Below are positions 15,242-24,719 of a DNA stretch of 40,682 nt, piece by piece. The notes beneath the pieces were generated by a model that searched no databases, was not told where the DNA came from, and was given only the letters and a program-made list of their open reading frames with translations. This DNA is from a virus. The stretch spans positions 1 to 40,682 of the IMG/VR virus record IMGVR_UViG_3300031521_000157. One strand, written 5' to 3'. The first letter of the stretch is position 1, and each line of letters opens with the position of its first letter. The translations under genes and the position numbers were made by a program.

Positions 15242-18200
15242 GCCCAACGGTTGACAAACGATTGGTCGAATTGGGTTTCGACAACAAACAATTTGAAAGC
15301 GGAGTTCAAGATAGTGTCAAAACATTAGACACTTTGAAAAAAGGATTGAACCTCGATGCTGCTGCCGGGAGTTTATCGCGACTATCTACTGCCGGGAATT
15401 CATTTTCTCTCGGTGGAATAGGCGATACGATAGGTGCTGTAACTAGTAATTTCTCAGTTCTTGGTGTTGTCGGATTTACAGTCCTGCAAAACATCACAAA
15501 TTCCGCAATACAAGCTGGGACAGCACTTTGGAATGGTTTAATGGTCGACCCCATCAAAATGGGACTAAGTGAGTATGAGACCCAAATGGGTGCAATTCAA
15601 ACCATCTTGGCAAATACTTCCGCTGACAATACAAATCTCGATCAAGTTAATGCTGCCTTGCTAGAACTGAACAATTACTCTGACAAGACCATATATAACT
15701 TCACAGAGATGGCCCGTAATATCGGTACGTTCACCGCAGCCGGTATTAAGCTCGATACATCTGTATCAGCGATCAAAGGTATTGCTAATCTGGCCGCCGT
15801 GTCAGGTAGTAATGCTCAACAAGCCAGTACAGCCATGTATCAGTTATCTCAAGCAATGGCCTCTGGAACAGTTAAGTTAATGGACTGGAACTCGGTTGTT
15901 AATGCTGGTATGGGTGGTAAGGTATTCCAGACTGCATTGACAAATACGGCTCGAAAACATGGTGTAGCCATTGATGAAATGATTAAGAAAGAAGGATCAT
16001 TCAGAGAGACTTTATCCAAAGGATGGCTTACAACAGCAGTCTTGACCGAGACATTATCAACCTTCACTGGAGATTTAACAGAGGCCCAGTTAAAGGCTAT
16101 GGGTTATACTGAGAAGGAAAGCCAGGCCATTATTGAGCAAGGAAAAATGGCTAATGACGCCGCTACCAAAGTCAAAACTATGTCTCAATTGTGGGACACT
16201 TTGAAAGAAGCGGCTCAATCCGGTTGGGGTCAAAGTTGGCAATTAGTTGTTGGTGACTTTGAAGAGGCTAAAGCTTTAATGACCGAGATCAGCAATGTCG
16301 TTGGTGGTATGATCGGTGCTTATTCTGCCGCTCGCAATTCTATGTTACAAAAGTGGAAAGACAATGGTGGACGAGTAAAGATGATCGACGCTATGCGTAA
16401 TGCATTTGAGGGTGTTGTTCATATAGTAACCCTTTTCAAAGATGCATTTGAAGAGATCTTTCCACCTATTACTGGTCGTCAGTTAGCCGACATCAGTATC
16501 CAACTTGAAGTTTTAAGTCGAAACTTCAAAATGGGGGCAGAGACTAGCGACAAGGTCAAACGCATATTCAAAGGTCTATTCGCCGCTGTTGATATTCTGG
16601 CTCAACCATTTATTGCTTTAGGTAAAGGTGTGGGTCAGTTACTTGGGGTTATTACTCCTGCTGGCGGTGGTCTGTTGGATTTTGCCGCAAATCTTGGTGA
16701 CTACCTTATGAATCTCCGAGATTCTATAAAGTCCAGTGATATATTTGGAAAAGCTGTAACAAACATCGGATTTGTTTTGGGTGGAGCGGTTCTTGCAATA
16801 AAGAATTTCGCTAGTGGTGTTGCTGTTGCATTTTCCACATTCAAAACTAGTCTTATGCAGAATGGGTTGTTCATTGTCATATCCGATAAGATTAAAGAGT
16901 TTGTTCAGAAGATCAAAGACTCTTTTGCTTCTTTCAAGAATATGGACATGTCCGGATTTACTGACTTTGTCAATAAAGTAAAGGAACGTTTTAGTCCACT
17001 CGGTCAGGTTCTTGAGGGAATTGGTACGATCCTTAGCAAATTTGGCGAGGTTATAAAGACTATCTGGACGAAGATCTCTCCTATATTTGGTAAGATCGGC
17101 GACTTCATGGGTACTGTTTTGAGTAAGATCAAGGAGGGTATTCTTGGCGGCCTTGACAAACTTGGTGAAACCATATCTAACATAGATTATAACAAATTCT
17201 TTGACGGATTAAATGCTGGTTTAATGGCTGGACTAATATACGCCATCAACAAGTTTATCAATAAAGGTGCATCGGCTTTTGATGCCCCAAAAGGTATAGT
17301 CGAAACCCTAACGAGTTTTGCAGACAAATACAAAGCAGTTCTTGACGGAATAACTGGTGTATTGAGTGGCGTAAGAGACACACTTAAGACCTATCAAGAT
17401 TCCTTGAAAGCTGATATTCTACAGAAAATTGCCATTGCTATTGGCATTCTAACTGTATCGTTGATTGCTTTGTCCTTGATCGATTCTAAAAAGTTGGCTG
17501 CATCCTTAGGCGCAATGACCGTTATGTTTGCTGATCTCTTTGGCTCAATAACCATATTTGAGAAAGCAAATAAAGACAACACAATGGGCATTCTTACAAA
17601 GACTGTTGTTGGTCTTATTGGTGCGTCTATTGCCATCACTATTCTGTCAGTAGCACTAGCCAAACTAGCGTCGCTTGACTCATATCAGATGATACAAGGT
17701 GTGTTAGGCATAGCGGCTTTAAGTGTAGTTATTGCAGCACTGACAAAGGTCTTATCTGAGAATTCTGGAGAGATCTTGTCCACCTCAATCGGTCTTACCG
17801 TATTTGGTGTTGCGCTTAATGTTATGGCAAGTGCGGTAGAGAGACTTGGTAAGATGAAATTTAACGATCTTCTCAAGGGTCTCGGTGGTGTATTTGTCCT
17901 GTGTACCGAATTATCATTGCTTATGAAATTGAAAAACGTCGACAAGTTAGGTTTTGACGTCGGTGTTGGTCTATTAGCGATGAGTGTATCTGTCGGTATA
18001 TTAGCGATGAGTGTTTCGGCTTTTGGAAATATGCCACTTGAAAAGCTAACACAAGGTATTGGTGCACTTGGTGCGGTTATGATAGAACTGGGTGTATTTC
18101 TTCGCATTGCTCAAGGAAATAGTTTGCTCATATCCACATCGATTGGTCTAGTAATTGTTGCTGGATCAATGTTGTTATTTGCCAAATCTATCGAACAGTT

Positions 18201-19839
18201 AGGTAATTTGTCATTGGACCAAATAGCTAAGGGCTTAGTTACAATGGCTGGAGCATTGGGTATTATTGGTGTTGCTATGGCCGGAATGCCCGTAAATATG
18301 CTGTTAAACAGTGTAGCTCTTGGTGTGGTTGCTGGTTCGATATTACTATTGGCGAATGCATTAACGGTGATGGGTAATATGAGTGTCGACCAAATGAAAG
18401 TTAGCCTAGGAACGTTAGCCATATCCTTAGGTTTACTGGCTTTCGGTTTATCCTTAATGGTCGAAGCTCTTCCTGGTGCCGCCGCAATGTTGGTTGTATC
18501 AATAGCCCTTGCCATATTTGCTCCTGCACTAAAAGTTCTTGGGGATATGCCATTAGCTAATATTGGTGCCGCATTACTAGCAATTGCCGGTATATTTGTA
18601 ATACTTGGTGTTGCAGGTTTAGTGCTAACTCCGGTATTACCAGTCTTATTTGGTCTAGCCGCAGTAATTGGTTTATTAGGTCTTGCCGCATTAGCTGCTG
18701 GTATTGGTGTTGCAGCGTTTGCTGTAGGTTTAACCGCCTTATCAATAGCTGGTGCTGCTGGTACGGCTGCAATGATTGTACTAGTGACGGCATTGATCAA
18801 ACTTCTGCCTATGATGGGTGAAGAGATCGGAAAAGCAGTCATATCCTTTGCTACAACAATTAAAGACGGTGCTCCAGCGATCAAGTCTGCTATAACTACT
18901 GTGTTGTTAAATATGATACAGACGGTTGTAGATACGGTTCCAAAATTTGTTGAAGCACTTGGTATTCTTCTGGTTGCTTTGTTCAACACTCTTGCAAATG
19001 CTGTTCCAAAAATGGTCGATGCTGGTTTGCAACTGATCGTTGGTTTGCTTAAGGGTATCGCAAAGAATATCGGTCAGATTATTAAAGCTGGTATTGACAT
19101 AGTTGTTAATTTCCTTAAAGGCATATCCTCAAAGATTGGAGATGTAACGGAGGCCGCATTTGAATTGGTTATTGCCTTCACCAATGGTCTTAGTAATAGT
19201 ATTGACGCCCATTCCCAAGAATTGACAGATGCCGGTATACGTTTGGCTGAGTCAATAATAAAGGCTATGGCCTACGGAATATCTCAAGGAGTTGGTGCTA
19301 TTACCGAGGCTTTGTGGAATGTCATCCAACAGGCTATCGCTAACTTTTTGAATCCGCCAAAGGATGGAGACAACAACGACGAAGCCGAGAAAGCCGGTGC
19401 AAAAGTAGTTAACGGTCTATCGTCCGGCTTGTTAAACGCTGCGTCTTTAATTCAAAGTGCTGCATCAACACTTGGCACGGAAGCACTTGATAGTTTCACG
19501 GGTGCTATGTCTAATATTGGGTCTATATTATTGGATAGTATTGACACTAATCCAACAATACGTCCGGTTCTGGATTTGACTGACTTGCTTACTGGAAGTG
19601 ACCAGATTGACCGGTTATTTTCCAAACGATCGTTTGCTCTGTCTGTGCCTATGGATAACCTTCCAAATATGGCAAGTAGTTCACAGAATGTAAATACGTC
19701 TCAAAACCAAACCGGATCAGGAAGTACCTCGCTCCAACTTATACAAAATAATTACTCTCCAAAAGCTTTGTCTACCATTGAAATTTACAGACAGACAAAG
19801 AACCAAATTTCTTTATTGAAAGGATTAACCAACAAATGA
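15238..19839 (+). CDS. Tail tape measure protein
   Basis: The 1533-residue product has the tape measure core near the N-terminus (LSEYETQMGAIQTILANTS, FTAAGIKLDTSVSAIKGIAN, STAMYQLSQAMASGTVKLMD). Between about residues 745 and 1150 it carries seven tandem units of 56-65 residues, each with a [LF]G[NDK]M-x-[LFV]-type turn followed by two hydrophobic helices. Length sets the tail length, expected to be around 200 nm by the usual residue-to-helix relation. No peptidase, transglycosylase or NlpC/P60 motif is visible. The hydrophobic repeats may insert in the host membrane during DNA ejection. It overlaps both neighbours by four bases. Confidence 0.9.
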   Translation: MSPTVDKRLVELGFDNKQFESGVQDSVKTLDTLKKGLNLDAAAGSLSRLSTAGNSFSLGGIGDTIGAVTSNFSVLGVVGFTVLQNITNSAIQAGTALWNGLMVDPIKMGLSEYETQMGAIQTILANTSADNTNLDQVNAALLELNNYSDKTIYNFTEMARNIGTFTAAGIKLDTSVSAIKGIANLAAVSGSNAQQASTAMYQLSQAMASGTVKLMDWNSVVNAGMGGKVFQTALTNTARKHGVAIDEMIKKEGSFRETLSKGWLTTAVLTETLSTFTGDLTEAQLKAMGYTEKESQAIIEQGKMANDAATKVKTMSQLWDTLKEAAQSGWGQSWQLVVGDFEEAKALMTEISNVVGGMIGAYSAARNSMLQKWKDNGGRVKMIDAMRNAFEGVVHIVTLFKDAFEEIFPPITGRQLADISIQLEVLSRNFKMGAETSDKVKRIFKGLFAAVDILAQPFIALGKGVGQLLGVITPAGGGLLDFAANLGDYLMNLRDSIKSSDIFGKAVTNIGFVLGGAVLAIKNFASGVAVAFSTFKTSLMQNGLFIVISDKIKEFVQKIKDSFASFKNMDMSGFTDFVNKVKERFSPLGQVLEGIGTILSKFGEVIKTIWTKISPIFGKIGDFMGTVLSKIKEGILGGLDKLGETISNIDYNKFFDGLNAGLMAGLIYAINKFINKGASAFDAPKGIVETLTSFADKYKAVLDGITGVLSGVRDTLKTYQDSLKADILQKIAIAIGILTVSLIALSLIDSKKLAASLGAMTVMFADLFGSITIFEKANKDNTMGILTKTVVGLIGASIAITILSVALAKLASLDSYQMIQGVLGIAALSVVIAALTKVLSENSGEILSTSIGLTVFGVALNVMASAVERLGKMKFNDLLKGLGGVFVLCTELSLLMKLKNVDKLGFDVGVGLLAMSVSVGILAMSVSAFGNMPLEKLTQGIGALGAVMIELGVFLRIAQGNSLLISTSIGLVIVAGSMLLFAKSIEQLGNLSLDQIAKGLVTMAGALGIIGVAMAGMPVNMLLNSVALGVVAGSILLLANALTVMGNMSVDQMKVSLGTLAISLGLLAFGLSLMVEALPGAAAMLVVSIALAIFAPALKVLGDMPLANIGAALLAIAGIFVILGVAGLVLTPVLPVLFGLAAVIGLLGLAALAAGIGVAAFAVGLTALSIAGAAGTAAMIVLVTALIKLLPMMGEEIGKAVISFATTIKDGAPAIKSAITTVLLNMIQTVVDTVPKFVEALGILLVALFNTLANAVPKMVDAGLQLIVGLLKGIAKNIGQIIKAGIDIVVNFLKGISSKIGDVTEAAFELVIAFTNGLSNSIDAHSQELTDAGIRLAESIIKAMAYGISQGVGAITEALWNVIQQAIANFLNPPKDGDNNDEAEKAGAKVVNGLSSGLLNAASLIQSAASTLGTEALDSFTGAMSNIGSILLDSIDTNPTIRPVLDLTDLLTGSDQIDRLFSKRSFALSVPMDNLPNMASSSQNVNTSQNQTGSGSTSLQLIQNNYSPKALSTIEIYRQTKNQISLLKGLTNK

Positions 19840-20741
19840 TTAACTCGCTAACAGTGACAAATCATTTGGACGAATCCTGCGAAATCGATCTGAGGAATCC
19901 TGCGAAATCGGGGTTCCTCATTTCTAAAATAGAAGGGTTAGGTCCAACAAAAGCTGCAATAAACATGTCTGATATTTCGAACATGGACGGTAATACGTTT
20001 AACTCAGCTCGAGTGGGAACACGTAATATTGTCATAACTTTAAGCTATGCTGACGATATATCTGTGGAAGATAGTCGCCACAAGTCCTATAAATATTTCC
20101 CCGTTAAGAAGCAAATAAAGTTAAAATTCGAGACAGACACAAGATCCTGCGAAATATATGGATATGTTGAATCAAATGAGGTAAGTATATTCAGCAGTAA
20201 AGAGACAGCAGTAATATCAGTGCTGTGTCCCAATCCATATTTCTATTCGCTTACCAAGAACTTAACAGATTTCTCCAGTGTGTTCCCAGAATTTGAATTT
20301 CCATTTTCGAATGAGTCACTTACTGAACGTATGATGGTTATAAGTTCGGTAACTCTTGCTACCGAGAAATCGATATATTACTCCGGCGACTCAGAAGTTG
20401 GAATCTCGATTTTGATTCATGCTGGTGGAGTAGTGTCAAATCTCAGGATTGTAAACAAAACAACTAGAGAAACAATGACCATTGATGACACGAAATTGAT
20501 AGCTTTTACGGGATCTGGAATTAAGGCCGGAGATGATATTTTAATCTCCACAATCCGTGGAAACAAATCTATAACACTGATGCGAGATGGTCTGTCGATC
20601 AATATTCTCAATTGTTTAGACAAGAACACAAAATGGTTCCAATTAAATCAAGGAGATAATGTCTTTGCATATACCGCAGATTCGGGAATTCTCAATTTCC
20701 AATTTGAGATAATGAACGACGTTCTCTACGGAGGAATCTAA
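19836..20741 (+). CDS. Distal tail protein (Dit)
   Basis: A 301-residue protein placed directly after the tape measure, with the Dit-like N-terminal layout: a short beta segment, then GFLISKIEGLGPTKAAINM, DGNTFNSARVGTRNIVITLSY, and HKSYKYFPVKKQIKLKFETDTR, CEIYGYVESNEVSIFSSKE. The C-terminal part is a second beta domain. It forms the hub at the tail tip on which the Tal-like and receptor-binding proteins sit. Start ATG overlaps the tape measure stop. Confidence 0.8.
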   Translation: MINSLTVTNHLDESCEIDLRNPAKSGFLISKIEGLGPTKAAINMSDISNMDGNTFNSARVGTRNIVITLSYADDISVEDSRHKSYKYFPVKKQIKLKFETDTRSCEIYGYVESNEVSIFSSKETAVISVLCPNPYFYSLTKNLTDFSSVFPEFEFPFSNESLTERMMVISSVTLATEKSIYYSGDSEVGISILIHAGGVVSNLRIVNKTTRETMTIDDTKLIAFTGSGIKAGDDILISTIRGNKSITLMRDGLSINILNCLDKNTKWFQLNQGDNVFAYTADSGILNFQFEIMNDVLYGGI

Positions 20742-20742
20742 C

Positions 20743-21825
20743 ATGGAATTACGAGTGTTTGATCCGGAGATGGATTTGGTAGCCATTATCGATAGTTTCA
20801 TATCCTTGATATGGACTGATCGATATTGTGGATTTGGCGATTTTGAACTACACACGGCGGTGTCTTACGAAGCACTAACATATCTTAAATTGGATAATTA
20901 TGTGTTGACAGACGCCTCAGATACAATGATGATCATCGAGACTTGGAACATCACAACCGATCCAGATAATGGAAACGTTCTGATTGTTACTGGCAGATCG
21001 TTAGAATCCGTATTAGATCGCCGTATAGTCATGAGTAGAATCTATGAGACTGGCAGTCTTCAAAATGGCATTTACAATATTTTGAATGACACCACGATCA
21101 GCCCGATTGATCCGTCGAGAAAAATTGTTGAACTGGATTTCGCTTTGTCGAGCGACCAACTTGTTACTGATTTAACAATGGACTCATATTTTTACGGCGA
21201 GAATGTCTATGAAATCATAGAAGCATATTGCTCAGCGAACAACATCGGATTCAAAGTAGAATATGTTGATACTGGTGATAAAGTAAAAAGCATGTTGTTC
21301 AAGTTGTATGCTGGTGTCGATCGGTCATATTCTCAATCATCAAATAGTTTTGTGGTATTCTCTCCAAATTTTGAAAACATTAAGAATACTGCATATCTTG
21401 AAAGTAAAAAGGCATTAAAGACTGTTACAGATGTTGTCGGTGTTCAGAATGATGCTGGTGGTTATTTTGAGCAGATTGTCGAATCCGATGATACTATAAC
21501 CGGTCTTAATCGCCGAGAGTTATATAGTGATGCCGGGGATATCTTAAAGACCGATCCAGATGGCCTGCCTATATCTGATGCAGATTATAATGTTCTCTTG
21601 CAACAAAGGGGAATATTGAATCTGAACGATAATCGGTATATAATCACTTTCGATGGCCAAATCGAAATGGGTATTCTTTATGAATATCGTAAAGATTTCT
21701 TTATCGGTGACATTGTGCAGTTGGCCAATGAATATGGCATTGAAACACCCGTACGGATTACTGAAATGATCCAATCGGACGGACCTACCGGCCACACTAT
21801 ATATCCCACTTTTAAGTCAATCTAG
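20743..21825 (+). CDS. Tail-tip Tal-like protein (ReqiPepy6 gp37-like)
   Basis: A 360-residue protein beginning MELRVFDPEMDLVAIIDSF and continuing SLIWTDRYCGFGDFELHT, IIETWNITTDPDNGN and VTGRSLESVLDRRIV, the hallmark of the gp37-like tail-tip family. It lacks the C-terminal endopeptidase domains that many Tal proteins have, so no wall-degrading role is visible. The C-terminus (FFIGDIVQLANEYGIETPVRITEMI) is a typical hub beta-barrel end. Begins one base after the Dit stop. Confidence 0.8.
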   Translation: MELRVFDPEMDLVAIIDSFISLIWTDRYCGFGDFELHTAVSYEALTYLKLDNYVLTDASDTMMIIETWNITTDPDNGNVLIVTGRSLESVLDRRIVMSRIYETGSLQNGIYNILNDTTISPIDPSRKIVELDFALSSDQLVTDLTMDSYFYGENVYEIIEAYCSANNIGFKVEYVDTGDKVKSMLFKLYAGVDRSYSQSSNSFVVFSPNFENIKNTAYLESKKALKTVTDVVGVQNDAGGYFEQIVESDDTITGLNRRELYSDAGDILKTDPDGLPISDADYNVLLQQRGILNLNDNRYIITFDGQIEMGILYEYRKDFFIGDIVQLANEYGIETPVRITEMIQSDGPTGHTIYPTFKSI

Positions 21826-21838
21826 AAAGGAGTTATAC

Positions 21839-23338
21839 ATGGGTTTCACTTACGGATTCTACAATTCTTTGAATGGCGATAGAAAATATAACGCCATTGA
21901 ACTATCCTCTATTTTTGACGGAATTATCAAGGATGGGGTGTTCGCCACGGTTGGTAATGCTTTTCAAGTTGTTCCCGGCTCGGGAATGAGTATCGCTGTC
22001 AAATCTGGTCGTGCATGGTTCAATCATACCTGGTCAAATCTGGATAATGACTTGGTGTTATCATTAACTCAGGCCGACTTGATTCTTCCTCGAATTGACT
22101 CTGTTATCATTGAGATCAATTCCACCGAAACAGTCAGGGCAAACTCGATCAAGATTCTTACTGGCATTCCTGCCACGGTTCCTGTTGCTCCCACATTGAT
22201 CAATACAACCAACGTACATCAATACGCTCTGGCTCATATCTCGGTGCCTGTTGGATTGACTATACCTGCCGTCGCGAACATCACATATTTAGTCGGTAAG
22301 AGTCTATGTCCGTTTATCACCGGGATTCTTGAGACTATCGATACAACGATTTTGGTTGCTCAATGGATGAATCAGTTTAATACCTGGTTCTCAAATTTGC
22401 AAAATCAACTTGACTCTAATCAAGCCGCCAATCTTCAAAACCAAATTGATCATCTTCCGCCAAAAGCCGTCACCGCAGAAATTGATATTGCCGACAAGAC
22501 ATTGGCAATCGACACCAAATATGTGACACCAAAAGCATTACTTGGAAGTCGCATGATTCCTGTGTTAAAACCGGTTAATATTGGTGATATCCCGGTCTCA
22601 ACTTTTGACTATGATGATCCAAGTAGTCTAAAATGGGCGCTATCGACCATTGGTGGGCGACTAGCCGATGTTAAAATCCTTACCTTTGCTGGAAGTTTGC
22701 TAGACTACATTGGAATGTCCACTGGGTGTAGATATTTGTTGATTGAGATGCTGGGTGCTGGCGGCGGTGGTGGTGGGGCGGCCGTGTCAAGTGCTACTTC
22801 CTCAGTTGGCTCGGGAGGTGGCGCAGGAGAATATACCTGGCATCTGCTGAAATTAAATTCTAATCAAGTTTACAACAAGGTCACATTTGCATATAATATT
22901 GGTTTACCTGGTTATGGCGGTCAAGGTGCAGTTGTTGGTACTGCCGGTGGTGACACCATCTTCCAATTCAAAAACGTATACGATGGCGGACAAATTGCTC
23001 TAGCTAAAGGCGGTGCTGTTGGCGCAACCTTAGCGGCTGCTGCGGCCGTTGGTGTTGTTCCTGGTGCTCAGGGTGGTTTAGCATCTGCATCTCTTGGTTT
23101 GGTAAAAACCGATGGTTCTGACGGCGGATATGGTCTTCGTCTGAGCGCTTCTGTCGGTATGTCTGGTGCTGGAGCTGCTGGTCCATTTGGCGGATTAACT
23201 GCTGGACGCAATACTATTGGTGCTGGTGCAGATGCGTCTGTTCCTGGTGGTGGTGGTGCTGGAGCATGGACTAATGGCGCAGTTCAAAATGGTGGTAATG
23301 GTGCTCCTGGTTGGATCCGCGTAAGCGAATATATTTAA
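21839..23338 (+). CDS. Receptor-binding tail protein with glycine-rich C-terminal domain
   Basis: The 499-residue protein has an N-terminal base-plate attachment domain (GFTYGFYNSLNGDRKYNAIE, with FDGIIKDGVFATVG), common in anaerobe siphophages, a short coiled-coil/linker (residues about 180-210, QNQLDSNQAANLQNQIDH), and from about residue 300 a glycine-rich domain (MLGAGGGGGGAAV to GGGGAGAWTNGA) ending in PGWIRVSEYI. Such Gly-rich tips form sandwiches of polyglycine helices and bind receptors. The low-complexity DNA here is prone to variation and recombination, which fits host-range change. Confidence 0.8.
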   Translation: MGFTYGFYNSLNGDRKYNAIELSSIFDGIIKDGVFATVGNAFQVVPGSGMSIAVKSGRAWFNHTWSNLDNDLVLSLTQADLILPRIDSVIIEINSTETVRANSIKILTGIPATVPVAPTLINTTNVHQYALAHISVPVGLTIPAVANITYLVGKSLCPFITGILETIDTTILVAQWMNQFNTWFSNLQNQLDSNQAANLQNQIDHLPPKAVTAEIDIADKTLAIDTKYVTPKALLGSRMIPVLKPVNIGDIPVSTFDYDDPSSLKWALSTIGGRLADVKILTFAGSLLDYIGMSTGCRYLLIEMLGAGGGGGGAAVSSATSSVGSGGGAGEYTWHLLKLNSNQVYNKVTFAYNIGLPGYGGQGAVVGTAGGDTIFQFKNVYDGGQIALAKGGAVGATLAAAAAVGVVPGAQGGLASASLGLVKTDGSDGGYGLRLSASVGMSGAGAAGPFGGLTAGRNTIGAGADASVPGGGGAGAWTNGAVQNGGNGAPGWIRVSEYI

Positions 23339-23361
23339 AACAAAGAGAGGCACATGATCAA

Positions 23362-23697
23362 ATGAATATGGAAATAGTAGAACTAGTTGTAACTCTCATG
23401 GTGGCCCTCGCTGGATCCTCTGGTTTATGGTTGTATGTTACAAAGAAAAATGAAACAAAGGATTTGAGAAATCAACTTCTAATGGGTCTGGCCCATGACC
23501 GAATTGTCTATCTTGGGATGAAGTATATCGAAAAAGGCTATATCTCTCAGGATGAGTACGAGAACCTGAACGATTATCTCTACAAACCGTACCAGGCCAT
23601 GGGTGGTAATGGCTCAGCTAAACGTATTATGTTGGAAATAGATAAACTTCCAATGAGAAAAACTAACTATGTGAACAAGGAGAATGGAACAAAATGA
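23362..23697 (+). CDS. Membrane-anchored lysis-cassette protein
   Basis: 111 residues with one N-terminal membrane helix (VELVVTLMVALAGSSGLWLYV), then a cytoplasmic-type helical domain with GLAHDRIVYLGMKYIEKGYIS and DYLYKPYQAMGGNG. I know this pattern from many anaerobe siphophages, where it precedes the holin. It may be a second holin-like or a regulatory protein; no biochemical role is established. The start at ATG 23362 is chosen because the ATG at 23354 opens only three codons. The stop overlaps the holin ATG. Confidence 0.7.
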   Translation: MNMEIVELVVTLMVALAGSSGLWLYVTKKNETKDLRNQLLMGLAHDRIVYLGMKYIEKGYISQDEYENLNDYLYKPYQAMGGNGSAKRIMLEIDKLPMRKTNYVNKENGTK

Positions 23698-24221
23698 TGA
23701 TCACTAATAAAGTCTACAACGTTTTGAGATTTCTGGCCCAATACTTACTTCCTGGCCTCGGCACTCTGTATTTCGCTCTTTCTGGTATCTGGGGTTTGCC
23801 GTACGGAGACCAGGTGGTCGGGTCGATCATTGCGATCGATGCCTTCTTAGGCGTTATCGTCAGCCTGAGTGCAATCCAATATAAAAATGTTCAGAAAATG
23901 GCTACTAACGAGCCAAAAACCAGCGCGACGGCGACGATCGTTAAGCAAGAATTATATGACAGTGGCACGATGCTTACCATCTCATCTGATGTTTACGATA
24001 TTTTGGTATTCATCACCAACTTCCTTATTCCGGCCACGGGAACCTTATACTTCGCCCTATCGGTGATTTGGCATTTGCCATATGGGGATGCGGTTGTCGG
24101 GACGTTGACCGCTATCGATGCCTTTATGGGTTTCATGCTTGGTCTGAGCAGCAACCAATATCATTTGATTAAGAAGGTCGGGACGGTGATCGATTCACTT
24201 CGTGCCGGTAAGAAAGAATAG
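23694..24221 (+). CDS. Tandemly duplicated r1t-type holin
   Basis: The 175-residue protein is two holin units in one chain. Unit 1 (about 4-62) reads VYNVLRFLAQYLLPGLGTLY, FALSGIWGLPYGDQVVG, IIAIDAFLG. Unit 2 (about 98-157) reads VYDILVFITNFLIPATGTLY, FALSVIWHLPYGDAVVG, LTAIDAFMG. Each has two membrane helices, as in r1t-type holins, so the fused protein has four. It should permeabilise the membrane at the end of infection. The linker (63-97) is polar and charged. The DNA is visibly diverged between units, so the duplication is not recent. Confidence 0.85.
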   Translation: MMITNKVYNVLRFLAQYLLPGLGTLYFALSGIWGLPYGDQVVGSIIAIDAFLGVIVSLSAIQYKNVQKMATNEPKTSATATIVKQELYDSGTMLTISSDVYDILVFITNFLIPATGTLYFALSVIWHLPYGDAVVGTLTAIDAFMGFMLGLSSNQYHLIKKVGTVIDSLRAGKKE

Positions 24222-24224
24222 CCT

Positions 24225-24253
24225 CTCTTCGCGAAAATAACTCACCATATAGT
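24225..24253 (+). promoter_or_regulatory. Promoter, CTCGC/TATAAT family (variant)
   Basis: CTCTTC (24225-24230), spacer starting GCGAAAATAACTCACC (17 bases) and TATAGT (24248-24253). The -10 has one change from TATAAT. It overlaps the end of the holin transcription unit and drives the gene at 24286. Confidence 0.6.
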
Positions 24254-24285
24254 GAAGACAAAAATCTTGAAAGGAAGAGGCTAAA

Positions 24286-24570
24286 ATGAACTTGTTCACT
24301 AAAAAGATAAGTCCGATCGACGAAGAGATTAATCGTTTAATCACTCAGTTATCAACTATGAATCCGAAAACTAAGGGTTATGTTGCTGTAGTCAAAAATT
24401 TAGAGACCCTTTATCAGGCCCGCGGATGCAAATCCCAGGACAAGATGAATTGGGAATCGATTATTGGCCCAGCAGCTAGCTTAATTAGTATTCTACTCAT
24501 AATGAACCACGAGGAGTTACACGTTATATCTACGAAGGCGCTCGGGTTTATTTGGAAGGGAAAAGTTTAA
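24286..24570 (+). CDS. Conserved phage membrane-associated protein
   Basis: A 94-residue protein with N-terminal NLFTKKISPIDEEINRLI, then QLSTMNPKTKGYVAVVKNLETLYQARG, a hydrophobic segment (ISILLIMNHEELHVISTKA) and a basic GFIWKGKV end. The pattern (ILLILNxExLxVIxSKAxGFVxxG) is familiar from numerous siphophages, with no known function. The DNA carries a strong TTGAAAGGAA site and its own promoter. It opens the accessory region that follows the lysis genes. Confidence 0.7.
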   Translation: MNLFTKKISPIDEEINRLITQLSTMNPKTKGYVAVVKNLETLYQARGCKSQDKMNWESIIGPAASLISILLIMNHEELHVISTKALGFIWKGKV

Positions 24571-24598
24571 GAGTCACCGCTCAACAAGTACTGTCACG

Positions 24599-24629
24599 AA
24601 AGAGAGATCTAACAAGGTCTCTCTTTTTT
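24599..24629 (+). terminator. Intrinsic terminator
   Basis: AAAGAGAGATC (24599-24609) pairs with GGTCTCTCTTT (24616-24626), 11 bp with one G.U, six-base loop, followed by TTT and CTTTT. Its T-run is reused as the upstream part of a degenerate promoter. Confidence 0.85.
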
Positions 24630-24658
24630 CTTTTCGCAAAACAAACACCTCTTATAAA
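24630..24658 (+). promoter_or_regulatory. Degenerate upstream copy of the CTCGC/TATAAT promoter
   Basis: CTTTTC, a 17-base spacer beginning GC and containing AAACACC, and TATAAA (24653-24658). The geometry matches the family exactly but both hexamers deviate. Only three bases separate it from the strong copy at 24662, so it may be a decaying duplicate. Confidence 0.4.
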
Positions 24659-24661
24659 AAA

Positions 24662-24690
24662 TTCCTCGCGTCAATTACACCTCCTATAAT
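24662..24690 (+). promoter_or_regulatory. Promoter, CTCGC/TATAAT family
   Basis: TTCCTC (24662-24667), spacer GCGTCAATTACACCTCC (17 bases), TATAAT (24685-24690). Drives the small membrane protein at 24720, whose transcript ends at the terminator at 24952. Confidence 0.85.
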
Positions 24691-24719
24691 GAAATCACAT
24701 TCTAAAAAGGAGAAATATC

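Noticed and set aside
18111-18989. Long open frame of 292 codons on the - strand within the tape measure gene
   Set aside because: It mirrors the hydrophobic codon bias of the tape measure, has no ribosome site, no promoter and a low-complexity product. All supported genes are on the + strand.
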